Shown one piece after another: positions 61,501 to 64,000 of a DNA stretch of 64,000 nt; positions within the stretch are counted from its first letter, which is position 1; each line of letters begins with the position of its first letter. A program made the translations under genes and the position numbers. The DNA lies in NCBI GenBank assembly GCA_963082975.1, contig OY720347.1, forward strand, positions 44,405,155 through 44,469,154, read 5' to 3'. The notes under the pieces were generated by a model. It was not told the origin of the DNA. It searched no databases and was given only the letters and a program-made list of their open reading frames with translations. Origin of the DNA: Labia minor. Taxonomy: Eukaryota; Arthropoda; Insecta; Dermaptera; Spongiphoridae.

Positions 61501-63676
61501 AAAAATTTCGATTTTGTTCTGTTTTGTTCTGTTTTTATTTATTATAGTAAAAACTAAAATTGTGTTATGATGAGTGAGAAGTTTTATGATAAGGTGTTGA
61601 AAGATCGAAATTTGCTACGAAAAATAATCTCATGGAAGAAAATGATCCTCTACGTCTAATTATAAATTTTATATAGTATAATCTCTTGCAGAATTAGTAT
61701 GTTTATATAATACATTTTTTTATCAGCTTATTTTTTTATGAATATGCACATAATATTTGAAAGATTGAGAATTATATATGATTTTGTAATGTATAACTAA
61801 TTTTCATTTAACTTTTAATAAAATTGAATTTAATGAGATCTTAAATCGAATCAATAGAATAATTAAACTCACATCTTCATTTTATAACACCGTCCCATTT
61901 TTGACATTACAATTAAACAATATGCATATATATATATATATATATATATATTCAACTCCTCTACTTTATTTCAGAATTTTTGGAATTATCATAATAATAG
62001 AAATTCAACCCTTGATTATGCAAAAATATATTTATTAATTTAAAATTCTAGCGAATAATTCAATAAAAATACCAAATAGAACCTGTGATCGAGTTCAAGC
62101 GTTTCCCAATTACTTTCCATGAAGACAAAATTGTTTATTTTTTTCTTTTTGAACCACTAAGTTTTTTTCTATGCACCCTCCCCATTTTCATTATTTTATA
62201 AATAACATATACAAGATAATCAAATGAATTTTAGATTTCAGTGTTCAGAAGGGTGAGAATTTTTAAAAAATTAAAATTTCGCCTTAGAATTTTACATACC
62301 TTCTTATTTGCCTGTGGAATTATAAATTTATCTTGAATAATAATGAATTGGGAAGTTAGTATCAAATAAAATTGAAAAAAAAATTATTTTCTCAGGTACG
62401 ATTAATGCCAGGACGTATGATTGGAGTAACGAGAGATGCATCTGGTCATGATGCCTATCGTCTAGCTCTCCAAACACGAGAACAACATATTCGGAGGGAC
62501 AAAGCAACTAGTAATATTTGTACTGCTCAAGCTCTTTTAGCTAACATGGCTGCAATGTATGCGGTATATCATGGTCCAGAAGGATTGAAAGATATAGCTA
62601 CACGTGTTCATAATTCTACCCTTTTGCTTGCTGCAGGTATTTTGGATCTTAAACATGTAATTTATTTATAAAAAAAATTATATAAAAATTAACAATATTA
62701 TTAATGTAGAGAGAGATAATAGCATTTGTACTCAAAAACAAATGTATATTTAATAAAGAAAATATTTAATTCTGATTCTTAAAAATTAATTTACTCTAAT
62801 AAGATTAATTTACTTATAAATAATAAGAATATCTTTTGGTAAAATTATAACATTAAAAAAAGATTAAAATTCTTATAAAAAATGTAAAACTTCTTTAAAT
62901 TGCTTTCTATAGTGTTTAATAGATGAATTTCAAAGAATATTTATTAGAAATGTAAACTAAAAATTTTGATGATAAAGAAACAAACATTCAATTTAAGAAT
63001 GTCGTCATTCCAGGAATGAGAAAATGTCTTCCCTCTCTCTCTCCTGATAATTCTTGTATATATTTTCCTTTTCCTAAAAAATAAATACATTTTTTAATAT
63101 AAAATAACACTTATTTGTAGGCATTAAAGATGCAGGAAATCAAATCACAAATCCACTCTTTTTTGATACCTTGACCGTTTTACCATCCATGGATTCAGGT
63201 GAAATTCAACATCGAGCTCGTCAAAAAAAAATTAATCTTCGTTATAATCAAGATAATACGGTTAGTAATTGATTTATTTAGAAATTAAATTTTATATAGT
63301 TTTATAAAAATATATAAAAAGGGTTTAATTTGTTTAATAGGTTGGAGTTTCCTTAGATGAAACTGTCCGTGAAAAAGATATCGATGATTTACTTTGGGTA
63401 TTTGGTTCTAAACACACATCTAAAGAAGTATGAAATAGGTTACCACCTATTGTAAAAGATATCTAATAACTTGGATTATTTTATTATTTTATTTTTCAGG
63501 TTTTACAAACACACGATTTATCTGCTGGGAGTCTTTATCAATCTTCTTTCCGGCGTACATCACCTTTCTTAACACATCCAGTATTTAATTCTCATCACAG
63601 TGAATCGCGTTTGGTTCGATATATGAAAAGACTAGAGAATAAAGATATCTCGCTCGTACATTCAATGATACCTTTG
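55242..63676 (+). CDS. GLDC: Glycine dehydrogenase (decarboxylating), mitochondrial P-protein; 3' part beyond window
   Basis: Ten exons are in the window: 55242-55439, 56086-56164, 56409-56544, 56614-56778, 58639-58864, 58925-59083, 62396-62636, 63121-63260, 63341-63427 and 63500-63676. They encode the first 536 residues of a protein of about 1,000, all in frame. The P-protein decarboxylates glycine with PLP and passes the aminomethyl group to the H-protein lipoamide in the mitochondrial glycine cleavage system. Residues ~1-40 are basic and lack acidic residues at first, as in a transit peptide. Mature-domain landmarks are [99 protein letters not shown] and [14 protein letters not shown]. The PLP-binding lysine lies beyond the window. 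Introns 4 and 6 (1.9 and 3.3 kb) carry transposons. Confidence 0.96.
56904..57717 (-). mobile_element. Mariner element with both ends, GLDC intron 4
   Basis: The 814-bp element has inverted ends CGAGGTTTGGTCAAAAGAAA and TTTCTTTTGAACAAACCTCG with flanking TA (56902-56903, 57718-57719). The reverse strand encodes a decayed transposase with [36 protein letters not shown] and KHFATIDK, the D34D block of mariners. The usual D-L-A-P between PYSP and CDFF is partly lost and frameshifts are present. The copy is shorter than a full mariner (about 1.3 kb), so it is internally deleted. Confidence 0.85.
57924..58020 (+). pseudogene. Reverse transcriptase scrap (jockey-like non-LTR)
   Basis: The forward frame reads [20 protein letters not shown], then KRLTS, close to the YRPISLL...K.FEK.L..RL block that opens non-LTR reverse transcriptases. 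A stop codon follows. Too short to classify further. It is distinct from the RTE-like family in this window. Confidence 0.45.
58181..58479. mobile_element. Short hAT-type MITE, GLDC intron 4
   Basis: The 299-bp element has ends CAGGGCTTCTTAAACTTTTT and GTTTAAGAAGCCCTG with subterminal GCGACCCCC clusters, a common hAT signature. Flanks GCATAGAA and CCATAGAA agree in seven of eight bases, an old 8-bp target duplication. No coding capacity. Confidence 0.8.
58538..58571. repeat. (TA)n microsatellite
   Basis: Uninterrupted TA dinucleotides just before GLDC exon 5. Similar tracts lie at about 35948-35972, 38518-38541 and 61926-61951. Confidence 0.85.
59513..59880 (-). mobile_element. RTE-like 3' end with terminal perfect palindrome, GLDC intron 6
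   Basis: At the low-coordinate end, CTAGGTGTGAAGAGCGCC (59513-59530) is followed by TTTCA and the exact inverse GGCGCTCTTCACACCTAG (59536-59553). Then come GGGGGCTCCGCCCCC, GAGTGATACATAGTATTTGG and the antisense terminal codons (GTTCTTAGCCGCAGCATCC, CCCTATCCTGAGCTACAACC). The family's 3' tail normally carries a single GAAGAGCGCC word, so here that word has been doubled into a fold-back. Confidence 0.65.
60250..60380 (-). repeat. Dispersed repeat fragment with (GACACACA) words
   Basis: CCCAGGGATGCCCACAACAA, CACCGTAATCGGACGGGTAG and CAGACACACAGACACACAGAC followed by a TA tract. The phrase 'ATCGG...GTAGTTTTTGAG' is typical of arthropod interspersed repeats of uncertain class. Not protein coding. 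Confidence 0.4.
60779..61442 (+). mobile_element. Mariner element, same family, opposite orientation, GLDC intron 6
   Basis: Left end CGAGGTCTGTTCAAAAGAAA matches the 56904 copy. The right end stops inside the repeat (AATTCAAAATTCATCTTTTC), so it is truncated. The forward strand starts [14 protein letters not shown] and [11 protein letters not shown], and later keeps [17 protein letters not shown]. The catalytic centre between them is largely deleted, so no active transposase is encoded. Confidence 0.8.
61443..62395. other. Rest of GLDC intron 6
   Basis: Starts with TAGGGTGACCGTTTTGAACGGGACAAG at 61450. CACCGTCCCATTTTTGAC near 61890 is a rough inverse partner, so a decayed DNA element of about 450 bases is possible. 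The remainder is AT-rich with a TA tract at 61926-61951 and no coding sequence. Confidence 0.35.
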
Positions 63677-64000
63677 GTAATTAATTTCCATTTAAATATA
63701 ATCTCGTTTTCACTATTTTTAAAAATAAAATCCCTATCAAACCTTTTCTAAACAACTATTTTGTTATGTGAGTTTTAAAATATATTTTACTATTTCACAG
63801 AATATCGATCAATCTAACTATCTCTGTGGCCATACGAAACTCAAAAGTTCATGGCCGAATCAACACATTCTTCCAAATGTCCCTATACTGAACCATCTCC
63901 ATTCAACTTCCACTCTGTTTTAACTCCAAATTAGAATTAATAAATATTTCCAAAATTGGTACGAAATTCTGCGTTAAAATTAAATTTAGCAATAATTAAA
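63677..64000 (+). other. GLDC intron 10 (incomplete) with RTE-like scrap
   Basis: It follows the donor TTG|GTAATT after residue 536. At about 63800-63915 it contains a reverse-oriented fragment of the RTE-like family (TAACTATCTCTGTGGCCA, AATGTCCCTATACTGAACC). The acceptor lies beyond the window. Confidence 0.6.

Overview
The window is AT-rich nuclear DNA from an invertebrate animal, most likely an arthropod. Every recognisable cellular gene but one is split by GT-AG introns, intergenic DNA is full of TA tracts, and the bestrophin closely resembles insect bestrophins. Species cannot be read from the sequence. Nothing bacterial or viral was recognised.

Layout. (1) 0.3-3.3 kb, plus: Cyp40-type cyclophilin (PPID), with an altered prolyl-isomerase site. 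(2) 6.1-19.7 kb, plus: a 12-exon bestrophin with a possible non-coding first exon near 6.1-6.28 kb; its introns carry mariner and RTE-like fragments. (3) 20.3-24.0 kb, minus: 15-exon SSRP1, the HMG-box subunit of FACT, convergent with bestrophin. (4) 26.3-29.5 kb, plus: NSF ATPase, divergent from SSRP1. (5) 29.5-34.1 kb: gene-poor, extremely AT-rich spacer. (6) 34.1-35.9 kb, plus: a chromatin-reader protein with two winged helices, an AT-hook, a double PHD finger and a SAM domain, like the N-terminal half of KAT6 without its acetyltransferase. (7) 36.6-54.1 kb, plus: HMGXB4, whose 12.9-kb first intron contains a complete intronless IMP4 gene and a dense pile of DNA transposons. (8) 55.2 kb to the window end, plus: mitochondrial glycine decarboxylase (GLDC), cut off by the window edge, with two oppositely oriented mariner copies in its introns.

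The transposon pile at 39-49.4 kb holds a MULE with intact target duplications, a GC-ended hAT-like MITE with a perfect 8-bp duplication, an internally deleted Tigger/pogo element, a ZMYM1-like hAT split by a 2.1-kb element with ~280-bp terminal inverted repeats, and two fold-back palindromes. The 2.1-kb element carries an open frame of 69-bp repeats and is the least familiar item here.

The genes are unrelated housekeeping functions (chaperone folding, chloride channel, chromatin, vesicle fusion, ribosome biogenesis, glycine catabolism) and form no pathway. Exon boundaries were read by eye from splice sites and frame continuity. Every multi-exon model closes in frame, which is the main support for the coordinates.
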